The position numbers and the translations under genes are program-made. 64,000 nucleotides of DNA from the NCBI GenBank assembly GCA_964511945.1, contig CAZEHO010000004.1, forward strand, positions 89,420 to 153,419. The letters run 5' to 3'. Source of the stretch: CAZEHO01 sp964511945 (lineage in GTDB: Bacteria > Actinomycetota > Acidimicrobiia > Spongiisociales > UBA11373). This document shows positions 53,943 through 61,553 of the stretch, in pieces; position 1 is the stretch's first letter, and each line of letters begins with the position of its first letter. The notes beneath the pieces were generated by a model. That model was given only the letters and a program-made list of their open reading frames with translations. It did no database searches and had not been told where the DNA came from.

Positions 53943-54871
53943 ACATGCGTCGGGAGTGGCTGGAGAGGGACTACTACGGGGCCCTCGGGGTCGATAGTGG
54001 TGCGTCCGCCAAGGACATCAAGGCGGCGTACCGCAAGCTCGCCCAGCAGTACCACCCCGACAACAACCCCGGTGATGCCGACGCCGAGGCCAGGTTCAAG
54101 GAGATCAGCGAGGCGTATCGGGTGCTCTCGGACGACGAGGAGCGCAAGCAGTACGACCAGGCACGCGACGCCTTCTCCCGGGGCACGTTCGTCGGGGATC
54201 CCGGTGGCGGTGCCCAGTACGTCCGCATCGACGATCTCGGGGACCTCGGCGAGGCCTTCGGCGGCGGACTGTTCGGTGGTCTCGGCGACCTCTTCGGATT
54301 CGGCGGCCGCGGTCGCGCCCGGCCGCAGCGCGGTGCCGACCTCGAGGCCGACCTCTCGCTGACCTTCCACGAGGCCATCCAGGGCGTGACCAAGACACTG
54401 ACGGTGTCCGGACCGGAGGGACGGCGCACCGTGTCGGCGAAGATCCCGTCCGGCGTCAACAACGGTGCCCGGATCCGGCTGCGCGGCAAGGGTGCTCCCG
54501 GTGTGGGCGGCGGTGAGGCCGGCGACCTGTTCGTCCGGATCCACGCCGCAAGCCATCCCGTGTTCGACCGATCGGGCAAGGATCTCAAGGTCCGGCTGCC
54601 GATCTCCTTCGCCGAGGCGGCCCTCGGCGCCACGGTGACCGCACCGACCCTCGACGGCAAGGTCACGCTGAAGATCCCGGCCGGCACCGCATCGGGGAAG
54701 ACCTTCCGAGTCACCGGACGCGGCGTCCAGGCGCCCGACGGCGACGGCGATCTGCTGGTCACCGTCGAGGTCGAAGTGCCCGACCAGCTCAACCCGGAGA
54801 CGCGCCACCTCATCGAGCAGCTGCGCGACTCCGACGACGACCACAACCCGCGATCCCATCTGGGGGTGTAA
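53939..54871 (+). CDS. dnaJ: DnaJ-type co-chaperone without zinc finger
   Basis: The 310-residue protein has a J-domain (YYGALGVDSGASAKDIKAAYR..., QQYHPDNNPG with HPD), a Gly/Phe-rich linker (FGGGLFGGLGDLFGFGGRG) and two C-terminal beta-barrel substrate domains. The CxxCxGxG zinc repeats of class A DnaJ are missing, so it is a class B (CbpA-like) protein in the operon slot normally held by DnaJ1. Start ATG 53939 overlaps grpE; an ATG at 53945 is possible. Confidence 0.92.
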   Translation: MNMRREWLERDYYGALGVDSGASAKDIKAAYRKLAQQYHPDNNPGDADAEARFKEISEAYRVLSDDEERKQYDQARDAFSRGTFVGDPGGGAQYVRIDDLGDLGEAFGGGLFGGLGDLFGFGGRGRARPQRGADLEADLSLTFHEAIQGVTKTLTVSGPEGRRTVSAKIPSGVNNGARIRLRGKGAPGVGGGEAGDLFVRIHAASHPVFDRSGKDLKVRLPISFAEAALGATVTAPTLDGKVTLKIPAGTASGKTFRVTGRGVQAPDGDGDLLVTVEVEVPDQLNPETRHLIEQLRDSDDDHNPRSHLGV

Positions 54872-54876
54872 TCCGG

Positions 54877-55278
54877 ATGCAGAGCAAATCCCGCAGTGCT
54901 GTCTACATCATCTCGGTCGCGGCCGAGCTCGCCGGCGTCCACCCGCAAACGCTCCGGATCTACGAGCGCAAGGGCCTGATCGAGCCGTACCGCACCCCCG
55001 GCGGCACCCGCCGCTACTCCGACGAGGACCTGGAGCGTCTCGGTCTGATCCAGGAACTCACCGCCGATGGAGTCAACCTGGAGGGTGTCCGCCGGATCCT
55101 GCAGATGCGCGACGAGATCGGCCGCTTGCAGCACCAGGTCACCCGGCTGCGGCGGCTCCTGGGCGAAGCCGAGCAACGGTTCGCAGCCGCCACCGGCACC
55201 CGGATCGGGTTCTCCCGGGCGGGACGCCACCTACCGGACGTCCCCCGACCGGAGCTGGATGAACTGCTGGATGAGTGA
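54877..55278 (+). CDS. hspR: MerR-type heat-shock repressor HspR
   Basis: The 133-residue protein has the MerR winged HTH: YIISVAAELAGVHPQTLRIY with ERKGLIEPYRTPGGTRRYSD. A dimerisation helix follows (RILQMRDEIGRLQHQVTRL, then RRLLGEAEQRF), with a short tail. HspR represses the dnaK operon with DnaK as co-repressor in Actinobacteria. It is the last gene, 5 bp after dnaJ, and its stop codon lies inside a hairpin. Confidence 0.95.
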   Translation: MQSKSRSAVYIISVAAELAGVHPQTLRIYERKGLIEPYRTPGGTRRYSDEDLERLGLIQELTADGVNLEGVRRILQMRDEIGRLQHQVTRLRRLLGEAEQRFAAATGTRIGFSRAGRHLPDVPRPELDELLDE

Positions 55279-55341
55279 GAGCGAAGCTCTCACTCACTCC
55301 CCCGGCGCCCACCTGCCGGGGGAGATCCGGCCGCAGGCCGG
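55273..55341. terminator. Three tandem perfect hairpins after hspR
   Basis: GAGTGAGAGC-GAA-GCTCTCACTC (55273-55295, 10-bp stem that includes the hspR stop), CTCCCCCGGC-8 nt-GCCGGGGGAG (55297-55324, 10-bp stem) and CCGGCC-GCA-GGCCGG (55327-55341) follow each other. They should end the heat-shock transcript or slow exonucleases. No T-run is present. Confidence 0.65.
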
Positions 55342-55386
55342 AGAGGGGGCTTCCCCAGCTTGCGGCCGGCCGCCCGGGTGGCCCGC

Positions 55387-56085
55387 ATGACGCGTCTCCC
55401 CGCAGTTCCTCACCCCGGTGCGCTCACCACCGCGCAAATGCGCCAGGTCGACCGGATCATGATCGAGGACCTCGGGATCACCCTCGAGCGGATGATGGAG
55501 AACACCGGACGCAATCTGGCCACCCTCGCTCTCCGGCGGTTCTCTCCGGCATCGGTCACGGTGCTCGCCGGACCGGGCGGGAACGGCGGCGGCGGTCTCG
55601 TGGCCGCCCGCCACCTGGCCAATCGAGGGGTTGCGGTGACGGTCACGACCACCCGGGATCCGGCAACCTTCACGCCGGTACCGGCAGCGCAGGCGGACAT
55701 CCTGGAGCGGATAGGAGTGCCGTTCAGCCCCGACCCCACCCCGGCCGACCTGATCATCGATGCGGTGATCGGGTACTCGATCAGCGGGAACCCACGGGGA
55801 AGGGCGGCCGGCCTGATCCGCTGGGCCAACGCCACCGAAACACCGGTGCTGGCTCTCGACGGCCCGAGCGGGCTCGACCTGACCACCGGGCGGGCCGGCG
55901 ATCCGACCATCACCGCCACCGCGACGATGACCCTCGCCATGCCCAAGCAGGGTCTGAACGATCACCCTGAAGTGGTCGGCGAGCTCTACCTGGCCGACAT
56001 CTCGGTGCCGCCATCGGTGTACCGGGCGTTCGGGCTGCAAGTTGGGAACCTGTTCGCGCCCGGATACGTGGTGCGAGTCGGCTGA
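55387..56085 (+). CDS. NAD(P)H-hydrate epimerase-like protein (YjeF N-terminal domain)
   Basis: About 232 residues of the YjeF_N Rossmann fold: LTTAQMRQVDRIMIEDLGIT, MMENTGRNLA, LIIDAVIGYSISGNPRG (catalytic Asp) and VLALDGPSGLDLTTG. The loop normally GNNGGDG reads GPGGNGGGGLVAARHL, with Gly in place of Asn and Asp, so the usual epimerase chemistry may be altered. The partner NnrD domain is not fused and not nearby. ATG 55387 is the second Met of the open frame and begins the family N-terminus. Confidence 0.8.
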   Translation: MTRLPAVPHPGALTTAQMRQVDRIMIEDLGITLERMMENTGRNLATLALRRFSPASVTVLAGPGGNGGGGLVAARHLANRGVAVTVTTTRDPATFTPVPAAQADILERIGVPFSPDPTPADLIIDAVIGYSISGNPRGRAAGLIRWANATETPVLALDGPSGLDLTTGRAGDPTITATATMTLAMPKQGLNDHPEVVGELYLADISVPPSVYRAFGLQVGNLFAPGYVVRVG

Positions 56086-56089
56086 GCCT

Positions 56090-56374
56090 CTACTCCTCCA
56101 CCAGCACCCCGTTCCAGAACGCAACACGACCGGCGATCTGCGGAATCGCAGCACTCGGGTCCGGGTAGTACCACCCAGCCGACGGGTTGCGATCGTCTCC
56201 AACGACCACGTCGTAGTAGGAGGCCACCCCCTTCCAGGCGCACACCGTGTGACGAGTGCTCTCTCGGATCAGTTCGGCGTTGACCGCCTCGGCGGGGAAG
56301 TAATGGTTGCCTTCGACGACGATTGTGTCGTCGCTCTCGGCGATTACGGCGCCGTTCCATACGGCTCGAGGCAT
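56090..56374 (-). CDS. DUF427 family protein
   Basis: About 94 residues of the DUF427 beta-rich fold: AVWNGAVIAESDDTIVVEGN, YFPAEAVN, TVCAWKGVASYYDVVVG and AAWFYP-like region GWYYPDPSAAIPQIAGRVAFW. The second of two adjacent ATGs (56374) is spaced best from AGGAG. It is convergent with the YjeF-like gene (4 bp apart) and lies downstream of the broken mscL. Function unknown. Confidence 0.82.
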   Translation of the reverse strand: MPRAVWNGAVIAESDDTIVVEGNHYFPAEAVNAELIRESTRHTVCAWKGVASYYDVVVGDDRNPSAGWYYPDPSAAIPQIAGRVAFWNGVLVEE

Positions 56375-56460
56375 CATGGGCTCCTGGTCCGGGGTCCGGT
56401 ACAACCCCGGACGCGCCGGAGCCCCGCCCATACGGACGGGACCCCGACACTTCCGGTATC

Positions 56461-56839
56461 TCAGCCGCCGAGACGATCCCGAATCTCACGGAGCAAGAGG
56501 ATGTCCTCCGGAGGTTCCTCAGGAGCAGGCTCCTCCTCTTCCTCTTCGTTGCGCGCCTGCCAGGCATTGAACGGCTTCACCACAACAGGAACAGCGCCAG
56601 GGCGATCAGCACAAAGGTCACCGCTTGGGTGATCATCGTGCCGTAGGCGAACACCGCATCGTTGATCGGGAACGTCAGTCCGTCGAAAGATGGCTCACCA
56701 AAGATCGCTGCGATCAGCGGCATCAGCAGCCACTGCACAACGGCGTCGATCACGGCCTTGAAAGCCAGTGCCATCACCAGGCCGACGGCAATCTCGATCA
56801 GATTGCCGCGACTGATGAAGACCTAAGTTCCTTGATCAT
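56461..56839 (-). pseudogene. mscL: mscL with two single-base deletions
   Basis: The ATG at 56839 (after GGGAGG) begins MIKEL, and then one missing base near 56823 breaks the frame. Adding one base restores VFISRGNLIEIAVGLVMALA. The middle reads ALAFKAVIDAVVQWLLMPLI and FAYGTMITQAVTFVLIALAL intact. A second missing base near 56584 turns FLLVVKPFNAW into FLLW-stop. The tail (EEEEEEPAPEEPPEDILLLR) is then open to TGA at 56461. Restored, it is a 126-residue MscL mechanosensitive channel. It is either decayed or mis-called. Confidence 0.85.
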
Positions 56840-56869
56840 GTCCCTCCCGATGTGATGGAGCCGCCGGGA

Positions 56870-58588
56870 TTATCGCAGTAGACGGACTTCGCTCCGGTAG
56901 GGAAGGATCTCGATCAGCTCTCCGGCGGCAATACGCGCCTGGGTGGCGCGCCAGGCAGCCGGGTCGAACAGATCGTCGTGGTGCTCCTCAAACACCTCGC
57001 GCAGGTGGCGGGGCAGGCCGAGGAAGCGCCGGAACTCCTCAGGGAAGATGTCGTCCGGGCCCACGCCGAACCACGGCTGATCGGACATTTCGTCGAATGG
57101 GTCGTCGGTGGTGGGGAGATCCCGCACATTGACTTCCCGGAGCAGGGTCAGTTCGTCGTAGTCGTAGAACACGACCCGCTTCATCCGGGTGACCCCGAAG
57201 TTCTTCATCAGCATGTCGCCGGGGAAGATGTCGCTCGCCGCGAGGTCCTTGATCGACCGGCCCCAATCAATGACTGCCTCCTCGGCCTGCTGTGGCGGCT
57301 CCTCCCGCACGTAGAGATCGAGAGGGGTGACCCGGCGCTCGACGTAGGCGTGGTGCACGACCACCCTGCCGTCGCGTTCTTCGATCGTACGGCCGGCCGA
57401 CTCCAGCAGCTCTGCGAGGAGATCGTCGTCGAACCGGGCTCGATCGAATTGCAGATGTTCGAACTCCTGTGCGTCGACGAGACGTCCGGCTCGATCGCGC
57501 TGGAACACGAGCCGGTACTTCTCTCGCACCGCCGCCGGGGTGGTCGTCTTGGGCGGAGGAAACGAATCGCGGATCACCTTGAAGACCAGGTCGTCCGACG
57601 GCATCCCGAACGCCGCCATCACCATTCCCGGTGTCCCCCGGGTCCGCTCGAACCGCTCCGCGGTCTCCCCCAGGAAGTGGAGCAGATCCCGGTAGAGCTC
57701 CGTCTTGCCGTGCTTGTTGAACCCAAGGGCAATGTAGATCTCGGCCACCCGCTTGCGCGGCAGCAACGAACTGATGAAGCTGACGAGGTCACTCGGCCGG
57801 TGGGCCTCGACGTGGAAGTACGCCCTGGTGTAGGAGAACAGCACGCTGACGTCGTTCTCCTCCAGCAGTACGGCGTCGATGGCAATCCCATCGTCGGGGT
57901 GCCGGAGCGCCAGTACGAACGGGATGGATGGCCCGTCTCCACCCAGCCGGCCGATGAGATAGGCCCCCATGCCGCGATAGAAGACGTGCCTGACCATTTC
58001 GGCGCGCCGCAGTGACGACACCCCGGTGATCGCAAGCCGATCTGCTACCCGTTTGGAGTCCGCCGCCAGATCGGCGAACGGAGCCTCCCATTCGAACGCC
58101 TCGACAATGCTGCGGATGAACCCAGCCAGGGAGTCGCCGTCACGCTCGACCACGAAGTACGGCGGCTCCTCGCTGTCGGTCGGGGGCACCTCGAAATCCG
58201 AGTCGACGAACTCGACATCGGGATCGACCCCGACCGTTGCGAAGACCCGCCGGGTGACCGAGTTGAAAAAGGTCTCGGCCAGCTCCCAGTCGTCGCGCAT
58301 GGCGATGCGGCCCGAGAACACCGACTTCATTGCCGCCCACACCACCTGGTCGGCAAGCCGGGATCCGAGCAGGGAGCGGATCTCCGCCTCCGCCCGTTCA
58401 ACGGCATGGCGATAGGTCCCCAGCCGGTCGGAGGCGTCGTCATGCATGCCGTGCCAGTCGCGGGCGGCGAAGTGGGATGCGCTGCGCCTGGTGATCTCCC
58501 GGAACTCGACCCGGAACGAGGCGAAGGAATCTTCGATTGAGGCCGCGCCGATGTTCGCAAGCCGGCTGAGACTCATCCCCGTTGTCAT
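56870..58588 (-). CDS. aceK: Isocitrate dehydrogenase kinase/phosphatase
   Basis: AceK phosphorylates and dephosphorylates isocitrate dehydrogenase, steering isocitrate to the glyoxylate shunt. The ~572-residue protein fits the family length and order: ADWHGM-type start (HFAARDWHGMHDD), VWAAMKSVFSGRI, a regulatory region with FRSVTRR-like text (FFNSVTRRVFATVGVDP), FIALGFNKHGKTELYRDLLH-like block (YIALGFNKHGKTELYRDLLH), ATP-site KVIRDSFPPPK and the kinase core KNFGVTRMKRVVFYDYDE. ATG 58588 follows AGGGG. AceK is known mainly from Proteobacteria, and here it lies on the same strand as aceB-aceA but beyond an inverted AAA gene. Confidence 0.95.
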   Translation of the reverse strand: MTTGMSLSRLANIGAASIEDSFASFRVEFREITRRSASHFAARDWHGMHDDASDRLGTYRHAVERAEAEIRSLLGSRLADQVVWAAMKSVFSGRIAMRDDWELAETFFNSVTRRVFATVGVDPDVEFVDSDFEVPPTDSEEPPYFVVERDGDSLAGFIRSIVEAFEWEAPFADLAADSKRVADRLAITGVSSLRRAEMVRHVFYRGMGAYLIGRLGGDGPSIPFVLALRHPDDGIAIDAVLLEENDVSVLFSYTRAYFHVEAHRPSDLVSFISSLLPRKRVAEIYIALGFNKHGKTELYRDLLHFLGETAERFERTRGTPGMVMAAFGMPSDDLVFKVIRDSFPPPKTTTPAAVREKYRLVFQRDRAGRLVDAQEFEHLQFDRARFDDDLLAELLESAGRTIEERDGRVVVHHAYVERRVTPLDLYVREEPPQQAEEAVIDWGRSIKDLAASDIFPGDMLMKNFGVTRMKRVVFYDYDELTLLREVNVRDLPTTDDPFDEMSDQPWFGVGPDDIFPEEFRRFLGLPRHLREVFEEHHDDLFDPAAWRATQARIAAGELIEILPYRSEVRLLR

Positions 58589-58677
58589 CGATCCCCTCGC
58601 CACCGCGGAGCCGGGACTCTATTCCGTTCCAGCGTCATTGGGCTCAGTTCGGTCACCGAGGCTGCCGAAGAGGTCAC

Positions 58678-60150
58678 GTGGACGCCATCAAGGATCTCCG
58701 GATCCTGCTCGCATCGCGCCATCCGCTCATCCTCGCCGAGGCGGCTGAGGAGGAGCGGCTCCTCGGGGTGATCCGCTCGGCGGCGGAAGACGAAAGCATC
58801 CCGGTGTGGACCTGGACGGCGGCTCGAGGACTGGCTCGAGACGGCAAGACGGCGATGTACGCAACCACCGATGCCCGCGCCGCGCTGGCATTCATCGGGG
58901 ATCTCCCGGATCCGGGCGTGTTCGTACTCGCGGACGCGCACCCATTCATGAGTGATCCGGTCGCATTGCGAACCATCAAGGACACGGCACTGGGCCTCCG
59001 CCGGCGTCAGACCCTGATCCTCACGGCTCCGCATCACGAGACGCCCGATGAGCTGCGGGGCCTGGCACTGCCCTGGCGCCTCGACCCTCCCGGCGACACC
59101 GAACTCGCCCGCCTGGTGCGGCGGACCGTCGGGGACCTGACCATGAGGGGTGTCGTGGCCGGAATCGGAGTCGACGACGAGGAGGCCCTGGTGGCTGCTC
59201 TCCGGGGCCTCACCCTCGGTGACGCCGAGCGGCTCCTACAACGAGCCGTGCTGCGCGACGGGAGCTTGGACCCGAATGACGTCCCGTGGGTGCGCGCCGC
59301 CAAGGCGGAGATCCTCAACACCGACGGCGTGCTGGAACTCATCGAAGGCGCCGCCGGCACCCTCGACCGGGTGGGTGGGCTCGGCGGCGTGAAACAGTGG
59401 CTCGCGCTGCGCACCCGGGCGCTTCGTGCTCCCGACGCGGCCCGAGCCGCAGGGATCGAGCCACCGCGCGGCATCCTGCTTACCGGAGTGCCCGGATGCG
59501 GGAAGTCACTGGTGGCAAAGACGCTGGCAGCCACCTGGAGGAATCCGCTGGTGCTGCTCGACCCCTCCCGGGTCTACCGGAAGTACGTCGGGGAGTCGGA
59601 GCAACGGCTCCTCGGTGCACTGGAGACCGCCGAGGCGATGGCCCCGATTGTGCTGTGGATCGATGAGATCGAGAAGGCGTTCGCCGCCGGAGGCGACGGG
59701 GACGGTGGGGTGAGCAGCCGGCTGCTGGGTTCGTTCCTCCGCTGGATGCAGGATCGCAGCGATGGCGTTTTCGTGGTCGCCACCGCCAATGACGTCTCGG
59801 CACTCCCGCCCGAGTTCCTTCGCAAGGGCCGCTTCGACGAGGTGTTCTTCGTTGACCTCCCCGGAGCCGATGCCCGCCGCGACATCTTCGAACTGCACCT
59901 GGCCAAGCGAGACCTCAACGCCGAGATGTTCGACCTCGACAAGCTGATCGAGGCTGCGGACGGCTTCTCCGGGGCGGAGATCGAGGCGGCCGTTGTCGGC
60001 GCTCTCTACCGGTCGTTCGCTGCGGGGACCGAGCCGAGCACCGACGACCTGCTCGCCGAGGTCATGGAGACGATGCCGCTGTCACGGACCCGAGCCGACG
60101 ACGTCGCCAGGCTGCGGGCCTGGGGTCGGGCGAACGCAGTCCCGGCATAG
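58678..60150 (+). CDS. Ycf46-like AAA+ ATPase
   Basis: About 490 residues. The N-terminal half (ILLASRHPLILAEAAEEERL, VFVLADAHPFM) matches Ycf46-type proteins, and the C-terminal half is an AAA module. That module contains Walker A GILLTGVPGCGKSLVAKTLA, Walker B IVLWIDEIEKAF, sensor-type VFVVATANDVSALPPEFLRKGRFDEVF with the Arg finger, and GFSGAEIEAAVVGAL. GTG 58678 follows AAGAGG. It is divergent from aceK with 89 bp between them and convergent with aceA. Its role is unknown; relatives occur in cyanobacteria and plastids. Confidence 0.88.
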   Translation: MDAIKDLRILLASRHPLILAEAAEEERLLGVIRSAAEDESIPVWTWTAARGLARDGKTAMYATTDARAALAFIGDLPDPGVFVLADAHPFMSDPVALRTIKDTALGLRRRQTLILTAPHHETPDELRGLALPWRLDPPGDTELARLVRRTVGDLTMRGVVAGIGVDDEEALVAALRGLTLGDAERLLQRAVLRDGSLDPNDVPWVRAAKAEILNTDGVLELIEGAAGTLDRVGGLGGVKQWLALRTRALRAPDAARAAGIEPPRGILLTGVPGCGKSLVAKTLAATWRNPLVLLDPSRVYRKYVGESEQRLLGALETAEAMAPIVLWIDEIEKAFAAGGDGDGGVSSRLLGSFLRWMQDRSDGVFVVATANDVSALPPEFLRKGRFDEVFFVDLPGADARRDIFELHLAKRDLNAEMFDLDKLIEAADGFSGAEIEAAVVGALYRSFAAGTEPSTDDLLAEVMETMPLSRTRADDVARLRAWGRANAVPA

Positions 60151-60198
60151 GGGAATCGCCCCCTCCTCTCGGCGGATTCGTCTTTCCTACCCCCTTCC

Positions 60199-60249
60199 GA
60201 TTCGGCGCATCCGGGCGCCGAATCACCTTCCCCCACGTGGGAGGAAGGG
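60199..60249. terminator. Bidirectional terminator between the AAA gene and aceA
   Basis: GATTCGGCGC-ATCCGG-GCGCCGAATC (60199-60224) has a perfect 10-bp stem. A second hairpin around CCTTCCCCCAC/GTGGGAGGAAGG follows at 60226-60249 with a bulge. The genes on both sides converge here. Confidence 0.7.
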
Positions 60250-60259
60250 AAGAGCTTGC

Positions 60260-61543
60260 TCAGAACTGCTCCTCTTCGGTGCTTCCGTGGAGGGCCAGTG
60301 TCGAGGCCTGACCGCCCGACACGACCTCCGCCACCAAGTCGAAGTAGCCGGCGCCCACCTCCCGCTGGTGACGCACAGCAGTGAAGCCCTCGTCCTCGAG
60401 GTCGAACTCGCGCTGCTGCAGTTCGACGAATGCCGTCATGTCCCTCTCGGCGTAACCCTTGGCGAGTTCGAACATCGAGGTGTTCAACGCATGGAACCCG
60501 GCGAGCGTGATGAACTGGAAGGCGTACCCCATCGCTCCCAGCTCCCGCTGGAACGTCGCGATGGCGTCGTCGTCGAGATTCCGCCTCCAGTTGAACGACG
60601 GTGAGCAGTTGTAGGCCAGCATCTTGCCGGGGTATTCGGCGTGAATCGCTTCGGCGAACTGCTTCGCTTCGTCGAGATCGGGATGGGCGGTTTCACACCA
60701 GATGAGATCGCAGTACTCGGCGCAGGCCAGGCCGCGAGCGATCGCAGAGTCGAGCCCACCGGTGACCTCAAAGAAGCCCTCCGCGGTCCGGGTGCCGGTG
60801 ATGAAGGGTCTATCTCGCTCATCGATGTCACTGGTGAGCAGCGTCGCCGAGTTGGCGTCGGTGCGGCAGATGACGATCGTCGGAACCCCCATGACGTCGG
60901 CAGCGAGCCGGGCAGAAGTCAGGGTTCTGATGTGCTGCGAGGTCGGCACCAGCACCTTGCCGCCCATGTGTCCGCACTTCTTCTCAGAAGCGAGCTGGTC
61001 CTCGAAGTGCACCGCAGCAGCTCCGGCCTCGATGAACGACTTGGTCAGTTCGAAGGCGTTGAGCGCGCCCCCGAACCCGGCCTCGGCATCGGCGACGATC
61101 GGAACCACGTAGTCGACGTCGGATGCCCCCTCCGACCATTGGATCTGATCGGCCCGGGTGAGCGCATTGACGATTCGCCTGACGAGGGCCGGAGCGCTGT
61201 CGGACGGATACAGGCTCTGGTCGGGGTAGGTCTGCGATGACAAGTTGGCGTCGCCGGCGACCTGCCATCCGCTCAGGTAGATCGACTCCAGACCGGCTTT
61301 GGCCATTTGCACCGCCTGGTTCCCGGTGACCGCACCGAGGGCATGAACGTAGTCCTGCTCCTGGAGCGAATCCCACAGTTTGCGAGCGGTCGCATCGGCC
61401 ACGGTGTGGGCCACCGGAAGCGAACCCTGCAGGCGCACGACGTCGGCCGCCGAGTAGTCGCGGCGAACCCCGTTCCAGCGCGGGTCGGTGGCCCAGGTCT
61501 CTTCCAATTCGGCAACTCGCCGGTCGAACCCTGGCTGCGTCAT
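60260..61543 (-). CDS. aceA: Isocitrate lyase
   Basis: AceA splits isocitrate to glyoxylate and succinate. The 427-residue protein has the catalytic KKCGHMGGKVL loop, the metal/substrate region PIVADAEAGFGGALNAFELTK, FEDQLASEK and CETAHPDLDEAKQFAEAIH. ATG 61543 follows GAGGGG. The gene is 10 bp after aceB on the same strand, so aceBA form one unit. Confidence 0.97.
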   Translation of the reverse strand: MTQPGFDRRVAELEETWATDPRWNGVRRDYSAADVVRLQGSLPVAHTVADATARKLWDSLQEQDYVHALGAVTGNQAVQMAKAGLESIYLSGWQVAGDANLSSQTYPDQSLYPSDSAPALVRRIVNALTRADQIQWSEGASDVDYVVPIVADAEAGFGGALNAFELTKSFIEAGAAAVHFEDQLASEKKCGHMGGKVLVPTSQHIRTLTSARLAADVMGVPTIVICRTDANSATLLTSDIDERDRPFITGTRTAEGFFEVTGGLDSAIARGLACAEYCDLIWCETAHPDLDEAKQFAEAIHAEYPGKMLAYNCSPSFNWRRNLDDDAIATFQRELGAMGYAFQFITLAGFHALNTSMFELAKGYAERDMTAFVELQQREFDLEDEGFTAVRHQREVGAGYFDLVAEVVSGGQASTLALHGSTEEEQF

Positions 61544-61553
61544 GGTGTACCCC

